From assembly GCA_964552395.1 (NCBI GenBank), contig CAZKGM010000002.1:62001-126000 (forward strand): DNA of 64,000 nt, given 5' to 3'. Positions 51,366 through 59,453 of this stretch are shown piece by piece. The translations under genes were made by a program, and so were the position numbers. The stretch is from JAJDNH01 sp964552395 (GTDB lineage: Bacteria > Acidobacteriota > Thermoanaerobaculia > Thermoanaerobaculales > Sulfomarinibacteraceae). The number at the start of each line of letters is the position of its first letter. The stretch's first letter is position 1. The notes below the pieces were generated by a model that did no database searches, was not told the origin of the DNA, and saw only the letters and a program-made list of their open reading frames with translations.

Positions 51366-52387
51366 TGCCGGTACGTGCCCTGATCGTGGACGACTCCGCC
51401 ACGGTACGCGCTGCTCTGAAGCGCCTGCTCGGTCGCGAAGGCGCTGTCGAGGTAGTGGGGGAGGCGGCGGATGGGAGCGAGGCCATCGCGCAGGTTCTTC
51501 GCCTGCGGCCCGATGTCATCTTGATGGACCTCGAGATGCCAGGTATGGACGGCCTGACTGCGATGGAGCACATTCGGTCGCAGCGGCCGACGCCGGTTGT
51601 AGTCATTACCTCGAAGACTCGCCGGGACGAGGTTGCTACCGCGTTTGCCGCCGTGAAGCGAGGCGCAGTGGCGGTCTTCCCCAAGCCCGAGGTCCCCAAT
51701 GAGTGGGAGAAGCTCGCGAGTGCCATCGCTGCAACACTCAGCGGGCTTGCTCGCGACAGGCCGGATGTTACCTGTCCCGTGCCTGAGGAGTCTCTCATCC
51801 CGGCCCGTCGGGCCCTCAAGTTTCTGGCCATCGGGGCGTCAACGGGTGGCCCGGCTGCGGTTCACTCACTCCTCTGCGCGCTGGGCGTCGGGACGGGTCT
51901 CGGTGTCGCCATCGTTCAGCACATCTCTCCAGGGTTCGAGGAAGGTCTGGCGGCATGGCTAGCCAAGGAACTGGGCAAGGACATCGCCGTAGCTCGGGAT
52001 GGCGAGCGACTGCGACCGGAAATGGTTCGTCTTGCGCCCTCTGGTGCGCATCTCGGACTTCAGGAAGGGGGCACACTGTCTCTCGACGACGTCTCGCCGG
52101 CCCGAGGGGGGCATCGGCCGTCGGCCGACGAGCTGATGCTGTCGGCAGCACGGAGTAGTCCCCTGCAGACTGCCGGAGCTCTGCTGACAGGGATGGGAAA
52201 GGACGGCGTGGAAGGGCTCGGGAGCCTTCGCAAGGCCGGTGGGCTAACGCTGGCGCAGGACGGTGACAGCTGCGCGGTGTTCGGTATGCCCAGGGTGGCC
52301 ATCGAATCGGGCGCAGCACAGCTTGTCCTGCCGCCGCAAGGCATCGGCACCTACCTCCGTCATGCCGTACTTGGGGATCGAGCGTGA
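51362..52387 (+). CDS. CheB-type receptor methylesterase (WspF-like)
   Basis: 341 residues from GTG 51362; ATG 51365 is equally possible. The receiver has LIVDDSATVRAALK and D in VILMDLEMPGMDG. The methylesterase triad is S in IGASTGGPAAV, H in VQHISPGF, and D in MGKDGVEGL. It demethylates or deamidates the MCP and, in Wsp systems, sets the resting activity. Coupled to cheA and to the GGDEF gene by short overlaps. Confidence 0.92.
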   Translation: MMPVRALIVDDSATVRAALKRLLGREGAVEVVGEAADGSEAIAQVLRLRPDVILMDLEMPGMDGLTAMEHIRSQRPTPVVVITSKTRRDEVATAFAAVKRGAVAVFPKPEVPNEWEKLASAIAATLSGLARDRPDVTCPVPEESLIPARRALKFLAIGASTGGPAAVHSLLCALGVGTGLGVAIVQHISPGFEEGLAAWLAKELGKDIAVARDGERLRPEMVRLAPSGAHLGLQEGGTLSLDDVSPARGGHRPSADELMLSAARSSPLQTAGALLTGMGKDGVEGLGSLRKAGGLTLAQDGDSCAVFGMPRVAIESGAAQLVLPPQGIGTYLRHAVLGDRA

Positions 52388-53817
52388 CGCGGGCGGTCCG
52401 GGTCTTGATCGTGGACGACAGCACCGTCACCCGTACGGTGCTTCGCCGCCGGCTCGAGCGCGCGGGCCTCGTCATCCTAGAGGCCAAGAACGGTGAGGAG
52501 GGAGCCCGCTTGGCTTTGATGCACCGTCCACGCCTCGTGATTACCGACGTGGAGATGCCCGGGCTCGACGGTTTTCAGCTGACACGGTTCCTGAAGGCGG
52601 AGCCTGAGACTGCGCCAATTCCAGTCATCATGCTCACCAGCCACGAGGAAGGGGCGTCGCGGTACTGGGGGCGCCACACGGGAGCGGACGCCTACATCAC
52701 CAAGGACGCGGGAGACGATATTCTACTCGACGTGGTCCAGGGCCTCCTGGCCAAGGCCCAGCCGGCGACTCAGGCACCCGCTTCAGAACCTGTTGCCTCG
52801 GAGGACATCGTCACCCGCGTCGTACGCCAGCTGGATGACAGGCTCTTGCAGACAACTATCATCAACGACGTGCTTGAGGCCGGTCTCAAGGCGACGTCTC
52901 TCGAGAATGCAGCCGACAGGCTGATGGCCCACTTCTCCGAGTTCATCGATACGCCGATGATCGCCGTCAGCATCATCGAGGGCGGCATCGGGACCGCCTT
53001 CGTGAGGGGAGGCGCTGCAACAGTTGGGGAAGTGAACCTCGACACGTTTCTGAGGTCTCAAATGGCGCGCTCCGGATACGAGATCGACTCAATGAAGGTG
53101 ACACTTCTCTCGGCGATACCGGGACCGCCGCCGGGATCCTCGCAGGGCGGCGACCCCGAGCTCTACTATCTTCCTCTGCGAGACGCGACGGGAATCCTCC
53201 TGCTGTGGCCACCGGCCGGGGCCCGGGCCAGAGACAGCTTCTCGAAGCTACTCTCGGACACGCTTTCTCACGTCGCAGTGGCACTCGACAATGCACGCCT
53301 GGCCGATCGGCTCCGAGAGCTGTCCGCGATCGACGATCTGACACGCTTGGCAAGCCGGCGAGCTATCCTCGCGCGCCTCTCGGAGGAGGTCGAGCGGTCC
53401 CAGCGGTACGGAACCGGGCTGTCGATCATTCTCTGCGACATAGACCATTTCAAGAGGGTCAACGATACCTACGGACACCTGGTTGGTGACGACGTGCTCC
53501 GTCGGGTGGCCGAGGTGCTCCTCACCGGGTGTCGTGGCGCCGATCTGGTCGGACGCTATGGAGGCGAGGAGTTCCTTCTACTGCTACCGCACGCCGCGCT
53601 CAAGACCGCCATCACCACGGCCCGTCGTCTGCAGACCCTTCTGGCCTCCAGCAAGCTTGCTGCCGCGGCCGATCCCAATCTCGCTGTAACCGCTTCGTTC
53701 GGGGTCGCTTGTGATGAGGAGGTGGAGGCAGCGCGGGTTGTGGACGCCCTGCTTGCGCTGGCGGACCAACGTCTCTATCAGGCGAAGGACGCCGGCAGGA
53801 ACTGCGTGCGTCCGTGA
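52384..53817 (+). CDS. Response regulator diguanylate cyclase (REC-GAF-like-GGDEF, WspR-like)
   Basis: 477 residues. The receiver (residues 1-125) has VLIVDDSTVTRTVL and D in LVITDVEMPGLDG. A middle domain (about 135-310) looks GAF-like and is absent from WspR. The cyclase domain (about 320-477) has DDLTRLASRRAI, ILCDIDHFKRVNDTYGH and the active-site GGEEF in RYGGEEFLLLL. No clear RxxD inhibitory site was noted. It would convert CheA phosphorylation into cyclic-di-GMP. Starts at GTG 52384 in the cheB stop. Confidence 0.9.
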   Translation: MTRAVRVLIVDDSTVTRTVLRRRLERAGLVILEAKNGEEGARLALMHRPRLVITDVEMPGLDGFQLTRFLKAEPETAPIPVIMLTSHEEGASRYWGRHTGADAYITKDAGDDILLDVVQGLLAKAQPATQAPASEPVASEDIVTRVVRQLDDRLLQTTIINDVLEAGLKATSLENAADRLMAHFSEFIDTPMIAVSIIEGGIGTAFVRGGAATVGEVNLDTFLRSQMARSGYEIDSMKVTLLSAIPGPPPGSSQGGDPELYYLPLRDATGILLLWPPAGARARDSFSKLLSDTLSHVAVALDNARLADRLRELSAIDDLTRLASRRAILARLSEEVERSQRYGTGLSIILCDIDHFKRVNDTYGHLVGDDVLRRVAEVLLTGCRGADLVGRYGGEEFLLLLPHAALKTAITTARRLQTLLASSKLAAAADPNLAVTASFGVACDEEVEAARVVDALLALADQRLYQAKDAGRNCVRP

Positions 53818-55184
53818 GCGGTTTCGAGGACCTGCTCCACCTGATCGAGCGGGTCACGGGGAACGTGAGTGTCGAACGGGATTCTGCGGGGCTGAAGAGG
53901 GTGGTCGATGCACGTTTGCGTGCAACCGAGTCGGCCTCGTGCGAAGCCTACTTCAGGCTCTTGCGGGACGACCCGGCGAGCCCGGAATGGCGGCACCTGG
54001 TCTCGCACATCACGGTCAAGGAGTCCTATCTCTTCCGCGGCCGCCAGCAGTTTGAGGCGCTGAGCAACCACGTGCTTCCGCACCTGGCACGGGCTGAAGC
54101 GACGGAGGGTGGTCCCATCAAGGTGTGGTCGGCAGGTTGTGCCAGAGGCGAGGAGGCTGCAACGCTGGCGATCGTGCTCGCCGAAAGCCAACACCTCACG
54201 GGACGGCATTGGCAGATACTCGGCACGGACGTCGACGAGGTCGCGCTTGAGGTGGCGGCTCGGGGACGCTTCGGCAAGCGCGCGGTTTCCCACGTACCGG
54301 CACCCTTGCTAGGCCGATACTTCACGCGGGAAGATGGCGAGCACGAGCTCGCCTCGAGCCTTCGCCGGCGGATCGAGTACCGATACATGAACCTGATTCA
54401 CGACAGGCTGCCTGTGGAGGACGACTCGTTCCACATTATCTTCCTGCGGAACGTGCTCATCTACTTCCGGCAGAGCTCCCAAAAGAGAGTGCTGGCCGAG
54501 ATGGCACGCGCTCTTGCAAAGTGCGGCTGGCTCTTCCTTGGGCCGACGGAGGCAATGTGGGCCATTTCGAAGGTTCTCACACCTGAGGAGCTTTCCGGCT
54601 GTTTCGCCTACAGACATCCCTCCTCCGCACCTGAGCCCGGCCGAACGGCCAACCACCAGAGCGGCAACCCCCCACCCGCTCGGCCGCCAGTAGACAGCTC
54701 GGTCGTAAACCGGGAACCTGCAGCGGTTGTGCAACCGGCCGCGCCGACAAGATCGGGGGAAGACGAGCGACCCGCGCTACATCCTTCCGATATCGAGAGC
54801 TTGGCTTGGAGTCTGCGCAAAGGGCGCAGTGCTGAGGTCGAGGACCGACTCCGGGAGCTTGCGAAGGACGGCCCAGAGGGGCCGGACCTGTACCTCCTGC
54901 TCGGCATCGCCTGTGACTTGCGCGGCGACATGCAGTCCGCCGTCGAGGCATACCGCGGAGCAGTCTATCTCGAGGCAGAGCACTTTCATGCGAGGTTCTT
55001 GCTGGCCGAAAGCCTGCGCAGGCTCGGTTGGGGGGAGCGGGCGGCGGGAGAGTACAAGAGAGTGGTCGCACTCCTCACAGCCGGTCGTGGTGTGCCGTCA
55101 GCCTATGCCTGGGCACTTGCCCTGCCGGACAGGCTGCAGGTTCTGGCTCGCAGTGAGGCTCTGCTACAACCCGGGGCGAGCTGA
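53814..55184 (+). CDS. CheR-type methyltransferase with TPR tail (WspC-like)
   Basis: 456 residues from GTG 53814. The N-terminal CheR domain includes YFRLLRDDPASPEWRHLVSHITVKESYLFR (split across helices), the SAM motif WSAGCARGEEAATLA and IIFLRNVLIYF. A variable linker (about 265-315) leads to a TPR-like tail (LYLLLGIACDLRGDMQSAVEAYRGAVYLEAEHFHARFLLAES in pieces). CheR plus TPR is the WspC layout. It methylates the receptor. Last gene of the operon; the convergent SDR follows 18 bp later. Confidence 0.88.
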   Translation: MSGFEDLLHLIERVTGNVSVERDSAGLKRVVDARLRATESASCEAYFRLLRDDPASPEWRHLVSHITVKESYLFRGRQQFEALSNHVLPHLARAEATEGGPIKVWSAGCARGEEAATLAIVLAESQHLTGRHWQILGTDVDEVALEVAARGRFGKRAVSHVPAPLLGRYFTREDGEHELASSLRRRIEYRYMNLIHDRLPVEDDSFHIIFLRNVLIYFRQSSQKRVLAEMARALAKCGWLFLGPTEAMWAISKVLTPEELSGCFAYRHPSSAPEPGRTANHQSGNPPPARPPVDSSVVNREPAAVVQPAAPTRSGEDERPALHPSDIESLAWSLRKGRSAEVEDRLRELAKDGPEGPDLYLLLGIACDLRGDMQSAVEAYRGAVYLEAEHFHARFLLAESLRRLGWGERAAGEYKRVVALLTAGRGVPSAYAWALALPDRLQVLARSEALLQPGAS

Positions 55185-55202
55185 ACCTCGGGGCCGTCTT
55201 CC

Positions 55203-55901
55203 TCACGTCTCGAGACGGCGGCCGCCATCGATCCGGAGGCAGTGCCCCTGGATCACCGTTGCGGGCAACCCGAGCCAACCGACGACGGCCTCGGCAACCT
55301 CGGACGGGCGACCGAGTCGCTCCAGGGCCGTATCGCGAGTGACGACACCATCTGGCGGCGCAGGAGCGCCCTCGATCGCTCCCGGCGCGACACACGAGAT
55401 CACGAGTCGCGGCCCGAGCGATCTGGCCAGAGAGCGGGCCGCTACCTCGAGCGCTCCTTTCGCGGCAAGGTAGGCCGGATAGGAGGGCCATCCGAGCCGA
55501 ACGCCGACATCGGAGAACAGCAAGACACGGCCTTCATCGACAACCAGCGTGTGGAGTCGGATGACGAGATCCAGGTGAGACTCGAGCTCCAAAGCCAGGA
55601 CTCGGTGGAGATCGCTGCCTGTGACCGACCGCGGTAGGGTCGGCGAGAACTGCGAGGCACCAAGGACCATGCCACCGAGAGGGGCCTGTTCCGCGACCCA
55701 ACCGGCCAGTCGGCGACGCCCCTCTGCTGTCCGAAGGTCGGCCTCGAACGCAGGGAACCGTGTCAGGAGGTCGGAGACCCTGTCTCGCCGCTTGTGCAGG
55801 TGAAGCAGTAACGGCGTCCGTCGGTCGGCGAGCTGCCTTGCCACCTCAGACGTGAGCAGACCGTTCGCTCCGGTGAGAAGGAATGGAGCTCGTTCTACCA
55901 G
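55203..55901 (-). CDS. Short-chain dehydrogenase/reductase with apparent non-canonical start
   Basis: The catalytic motif is YPAYLAAKGAL (Y and K), with FSDVG before it and VAPGAIEGAP after. The first ATG/GTG/TTG in frame is GTG 55844 (213 residues), but that would delete the NAD(P) motif. Reading upstream in the same frame gives APFLLTGANGLLTSEVARQL, a TGxxGL-type Rossmann motif. The frame runs back to at least 55901, where CTG overlaps the exonuclease stop. I therefore place the start at about 55901 with a CTG or other weak codon; the exact base is uncertain. Substrate unknown. Confidence 0.65.
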   Translation of the reverse strand: MVERAPFLLTGANGLLTSEVARQLADRRTPLLLHLHKRRDRVSDLLTRFPAFEADLRTAEGRRRLAGWVAEQAPLGGMVLGASQFSPTLPRSVTGSDLHRVLALELESHLDLVIRLHTLVVDEGRVLLFSDVGVRLGWPSYPAYLAAKGALEVAARSLARSLGPRLVISCVAPGAIEGAPAPPDGVVTRDTALERLGRPSEVAEAVVGWLGLPATVIQGHCLRIDGGRRLET

Positions 55902-56491
55902 TCGACCTCCACCTGCCGGGGCTTACCGCCGAAGCGGGAGACGAGGACAAAGCGGTTGCGCTTGCCGAACTCGAACAGATCGCGCGTGACCCGAACGTCT
56001 TCCGTGCAGTACTCGGCAATCTTCTCAATCTCGCCTTCGCGCCACCACTTCAGTGCTTGAAGGCCGTCGGCGGTCTTGCCGGTGCCCAGAGTCGCGCTGA
56101 CAACACTCTCGAGCTTCGGCCTGAAGCCGAGCCGCCCCTCGAGCTCGTACATCAGATCGAGTGTGGGAAGTGCGCGGAGATTGGCCTCGGTGTAGCCCCT
56201 CAACACCTCGTAGTCGAAACCCTTGATGTTGTAGCCGATGACGAGATCGGCGCTCTGCAGCAGTGCAACAAGCTCGGAGATCGTGTCTTCAGTGTAGGTC
56301 TTGAACTCGTCGCGGTCATAGCGATAGGAGACACCGACTGAGACACCGAGACGGTGTAGCTGGCTACGGCCGCCGACGTCATCGAACGAGCGCTGAGTCT
56401 CCAGGTCGAAGACAACAACGAGCCTGTCCTTCGCTACCTCGCGGGTCGGATTGTCGTCGAAGAGCCCCATCTGACCGTTCCAGGTCTCCAC
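55895..56491 (-). CDS. DEDD-family 3'-5' exonuclease (RNase H fold)
   Basis: 198 residues from GTG 56491 (GGGGAGG upstream; ATG 56470 is an alternative). The DEDDy residues are D and E in VVFDLETQRSFDDVG, D in VIGYNIKGFDYEVL, and Y and D in IAEYCTEDVRVTRDLF. It resembles standalone YprB-like exonucleases and the exonuclease part of helicases. A TACACT -10 on the minus strand at 56545-56540 overlaps the divergent promoter. The stop overlaps the proposed SDR start. Confidence 0.82.
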   Translation of the reverse strand: METWNGQMGLFDDNPTREVAKDRLVVVFDLETQRSFDDVGGRSQLHRLGVSVGVSYRYDRDEFKTYTEDTISELVALLQSADLVIGYNIKGFDYEVLRGYTEANLRALPTLDLMYELEGRLGFRPKLESVVSATLGTGKTADGLQALKWWREGEIEKIAEYCTEDVRVTRDLFEFGKRNRFVLVSRFGGKPRQVEVDW

Positions 56492-56539
56492 CCTGTCCTC
56501 CCCGTTTGCGATCGGGCGACGGCCGCAGCCGCCGCGGCG

Positions 56540-56549
56540 AGTGTAGCAT
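56540..56549. promoter_or_regulatory. Overlapping divergent -10 elements
   Basis: The plus strand carries TAGCAT (56544-56549), 6 nt before GTG 56556. The minus strand carries TACACT (56545-56540), feeding the exonuclease gene about 49 nt away. The two share the central TA. Confidence 0.55.
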
Positions 56550-56555
56550 GTGCTT

Positions 56556-57206
56556 GTGAGAATCGAGTTTCATCCAGCGTCTGTGGTCGCCGGTCCGCGT
56601 GGAACGACCGGTGAGGCGGGGGAGGGTCGCTCTTTCCTTCATGCCAATCTCTGGATCAGCGTCAAGATCGAGGAGTGGGGGCTTCTTCGTGACGGACACA
56701 TCCACATGACGTGCGCCCTCGATGACGCACGAGCTGGGAAGCGCTGGCAGAGGGTGGACCTGAGTCGCCAACCGCTGGAGGTGTGCAAGGCCGGGCCGTC
56801 ATTGCCGGGGGATGCGGTGAATCTGCTTCGGTCCGAGCTGGGCGCATTGGAGATCCGCCTCTTCAGGCAGCGCGAGCTGTCGGTGGCATCCGAGATCGGG
56901 GAGACCCGGGCCGCCTTTCAGCGTCGATTACTGGGGTACCTTCGCCCTCTCATCCAGCAACGAATCGGTGCCCCGAAGGTTGGCTCGACCGGCGTCCGGG
57001 GCCCGGGCGACGGTCACGCAGAGCTGGCTACAGCTCTCTCAGAGTTTGTCGCAGGAATAGAGCAGAAGGTGGTACCGGTCACGGCAAATGAGGTCGAGCG
57101 GGTGCAGTTGGGGCTCCTTCTGGTGCCTCAGGGCATCACTCTCGTTGAAGGCGGCATCGGGGACCGCATGATCGGCGGCGAACCCAGGCAGGAGCGAAGG
57201 CCATGA
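56556..57206 (+). CDS. Protein of unknown function upstream of the CDF transporter
   Basis: 216 residues from GTG 56556; GTG 56550 is in frame but lies inside the spacer after TAGCAT. No family recognised. The N-terminal half is beta-rich (LHANLWISVKIEEWGLLRDGHIHMTCALDD); the C-terminal half is helical and ends in an arginine-rich tail. No signal peptide or TM. The stop overlaps the transporter ATG by four bases (ATGA), which suggests coupled expression. Confidence 0.6.
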   Translation: MRIEFHPASVVAGPRGTTGEAGEGRSFLHANLWISVKIEEWGLLRDGHIHMTCALDDARAGKRWQRVDLSRQPLEVCKAGPSLPGDAVNLLRSELGALEIRLFRQRELSVASEIGETRAAFQRRLLGYLRPLIQQRIGAPKVGSTGVRGPGDGHAELATALSEFVAGIEQKVVPVTANEVERVQLGLLLVPQGITLVEGGIGDRMIGGEPRQERRP

Positions 57207-58066
57207 GTCCGGCCACGACCCGACGCCCGGCAGTCATCGCGGCCGGTATTGCAGCGGTCCTGACCGTTGCCAAGGTCGTGATTGCTATTTCCACTGGGTC
57301 TTTGGCAGTCTTGGCCACCGCTGTAGACAGCCTCATGGACTTGACGTGCTCAAGCATCAACGTCTTTTTCCTTGGCCTGGCGCGGAAGCCGCCGGACAGG
57401 GAGCACCGGTTCGGCCACGGGAAGGCAGAGGCGCTATCGGGGGTCATTCAGGCCACGATCATTGCCACAGGTGGGCTGCTCCTTGCCAGCCACTCTGTCA
57501 AAGAAATCGTGACTCTGTCCACTGTTAGTAGCACCACGCAGGGGATCATCGTTTCGGTAGTCTCCATTCCAGTGTCGTTGGTCCTCGGGCTTTACCTGCG
57601 CCGTCAGTCTCGTCGAACGGGCTCAGTTGCGCTGCGTGCCGACGCCTTTCACTACCTCACCGATGTAGGTACCAGCGCGGTCGCGGCCGGTGCGCTGCTG
57701 CTCGTCAGGCTGACCGGAGCCGGCGGATGGGACTCTGTTGGTTCGCTTGCCATTTCCGCCTATATCGTGTTCGAGGCGGTGGGAATCCTCAAGGAAGCTG
57801 CTGATGAGCTCCTCGACCGGGGTCTTCCGACGTCTTTCGAGTCCGAGGTCGGGGAGGTGATCGCGTCCCTCGGCGATGATGTCCAGGGGTTCTCTCATCT
57901 CCGGACGCGCCGCAGCGGCAAGACAATCTTCATCGAACTCCGGCTCCGCCTGAACGGCGAAATCTCCTTCAACCGGTCCCACCTCCTGACCGAGGAGCTG
58001 ATAGGTCGCCTCCGTCGCCGCTTCGGCCCTTCCACAGAGGTGATGGTCGACACGGACCCGGCATAG
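57203..58066 (+). CDS. Cation diffusion facilitator (CDF) metal transporter
   Basis: 287 residues with six TM helices. CDF proteins export Zn2+, Fe2+, Mn2+ and similar ions by proton exchange. The metal site uses D in AVDSLMDLTCSSIN (TM2, DxxxD) and H/D in RADAFHYLTDVGTSAV (TM5, HxxxD). REHRFGHGKAEALSG is the typical loop after TM2. The HxxxD/DxxxD mix leaves specificity open. A cytoplasmic C-terminal ferredoxin-like domain is present (about 205-287). Confidence 0.9.
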   Translation: MSPATTRRPAVIAAGIAAVLTVAKVVIAISTGSLAVLATAVDSLMDLTCSSINVFFLGLARKPPDREHRFGHGKAEALSGVIQATIIATGGLLLASHSVKEIVTLSTVSSTTQGIIVSVVSIPVSLVLGLYLRRQSRRTGSVALRADAFHYLTDVGTSAVAAGALLLVRLTGAGGWDSVGSLAISAYIVFEAVGILKEAADELLDRGLPTSFESEVGEVIASLGDDVQGFSHLRTRRSGKTIFIELRLRLNGEISFNRSHLLTEELIGRLRRRFGPSTEVMVDTDPA

Positions 58067-58092
58067 CCCTGATGACTCACTCGCCGATCGTG

Positions 58093-58098
58093 TACCAT
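58093..58098 (+). promoter_or_regulatory. Leaderless-type -10 element upstream of scpA
   Basis: TACCAT preceded by GTG, then 6 nt and GTG 58105, the start of a seven-codon ORF leading into scpA. Confidence 0.5.
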
Positions 58099-58104
58099 TC
58101 GCGC

Positions 58105-58128
58105 GTGGAGCTCTTCGGTACGGAATGA
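58105..58128 (+). CDS. Seven-codon leader ORF coupled to scpA (VELFGTE)
   Basis: GTG 58105 to TGA 58126-58128. The stop overlaps the scpA ATG (58125) as ATGA. scpA has no Shine-Dalgarno site of its own, so this ORF could deliver ribosomes from a leaderless start to scpA. Translation is inferred from the position only. Confidence 0.4.
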   Translation: MELFGTE

Positions 58129-58913
58129 ATGCTGACGACCTGGTTCTGGAGGAGGCGAGCGGACCCGCGGTGGAGGTGCCGGTATTCACCGGGCCTCTTG
58201 ACCTTCTGCTGCACCTGATTCAGAAGAATCAAGTCTCCATCTACGACATCCCGGTCGCGAGCATCTGTGACCAGTTCCACGCTCACGTCGCGGCCATGCA
58301 GGAGATCGACCTCCGGGTCGCCGGAGAGTTCTTGTGGATGGCCGCTTGGCTGCTGCAGCTCAAGTCGAAAACGTTGTTGCCGACTACGGCAGGTGGAGAC
58401 GAGGACCCGCGTGCCGAGCTCGTGGAACGTTTGCTCGAGTACCGAAGGGTGAAAGAGGTCGCCGGCATCCTGTCGGAGATCCAGGTGGTGCGACGCGGCG
58501 TGTGGCCTGTGCGAATCGATGTCGAGACCACCGACATGCCCATCGAGCTCGAGTGGGAGGATGTCGATCTCGATCTCATTGCACGGACTTACCTGGATGT
58601 CATGCAGAGATTTGCGGATGCACATCCACCCCCGCTCACCGTGCTTCCTTTGCGCTTCACGGTGGAGCAGAAGATCCGCGAACTCTACGGTTGGGTTCAA
58701 GCGCAGGGGCTGGTGCCGCTGATGCGGCACCTCCGGACCAGAACTGAAACGGAGGAAGTCGTGACCACGGTGGTCGCCGTGCTCGAGCTGGCTCGGCTCG
58801 GGGGCCTTCATACAGAGCAGAGCAAGCCGTTCGCGGAGATCTACCTGCGTCCTGGAACCGCCAACCTTGATCTTGACCGATTAAGGGTTATCTCTGATAC
58901 AAGTGATATATGA
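58125..58913 (+). CDS. scpA: Segregation and condensation protein A (ScpA)
   Basis: 262 residues. ScpA is the kleisin that bridges SMC dimers in chromosome condensation. The N-terminal VPVFTGPLDLLLHLIQKNQVSIYDIPVASI is diagnostic, with FLWMAAWLLQLKSKTLLP and the C-terminal winged helix (FTVEQKIRELYGWVQ and ARLGGLHTEQSKPFAEIYLRP). The start overlaps a seven-codon ORF. scpB follows with no gap. The smc gene is not in the window. Confidence 0.93.
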   Translation: MNADDLVLEEASGPAVEVPVFTGPLDLLLHLIQKNQVSIYDIPVASICDQFHAHVAAMQEIDLRVAGEFLWMAAWLLQLKSKTLLPTTAGGDEDPRAELVERLLEYRRVKEVAGILSEIQVVRRGVWPVRIDVETTDMPIELEWEDVDLDLIARTYLDVMQRFADAHPPPLTVLPLRFTVEQKIRELYGWVQAQGLVPLMRHLRTRTETEEVVTTVVAVLELARLGGLHTEQSKPFAEIYLRPGTANLDLDRLRVISDTSDI

Positions 58914-58914
58914 G

Positions 58915-59448
58915 ATGAATACAGCAGTAATTGAAGCCATTTTGACAACAAGCACATCGCCGGTCACTGCCCAGCAGATCCTCGAGGTCCTCGGCAGTGA
59001 TGAAGCGACCGAAGCGGAGGTGGAGGAGATCTTCGCGGCGCTTCAGAAACGGTGGGATCAGCCCGACAGCGGTATCCGTTTGGAAAGGGTAGGGGGCGGA
59101 TGGCGGTGTGTGACTCCGCCGCAGCTGGATCCGTACCTGCGCTCGTTCCACGGCGTCGTTGCGCGGCAACGCCTCTCGCAGGCCGCACTGGAAGTGCTGG
59201 CCATCGTTGCCTACCGCCAGCCCGTAACACTGCCAGAGATCAACTTCATTCGGGGTGTCGCGTCCGGCGGCGTTGTACGGACCCTGCTCGAACGCAGTCT
59301 GATCCGCGTTTCGGGGCGCAAAGCGGTCGTCGGCAAGCCCTTCCTTTACCGGACGACGAAGGAGTTCCTCATTCACTTCGGGCTGGAGAGGGTCGCTGAC
59401 CTTCCCGAGCCCGAAGAGCTCGACAGGCGCGAGCCATCGGTCGACTGA
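58915..59448 (+). CDS. scpB: Segregation and condensation protein B (ScpB)
   Basis: 177 residues from ATG 58915; GTG 58903, which overlaps scpA, would add four residues. ScpB dimers bind ScpA in the SMC complex. Two winged helices are visible: AVIEAILTTSTSPVTAQQILEVLG and the second, LSQAALEVLAIVAYRQPVTLPEINFIRGV, which is strongly diagnostic. FLYRTTKEFLIHFGLERVADLPE closes the fold. The stop is 5 bp from the convergent membrane-protein stop. Confidence 0.92.
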   Translation: MNTAVIEAILTTSTSPVTAQQILEVLGSDEATEAEVEEIFAALQKRWDQPDSGIRLERVGGGWRCVTPPQLDPYLRSFHGVVARQRLSQAALEVLAIVAYRQPVTLPEINFIRGVASGGVVRTLLERSLIRVSGRKAVVGKPFLYRTTKEFLIHFGLERVADLPEPEELDRREPSVD

Positions 59449-59453
59449 TCGTT

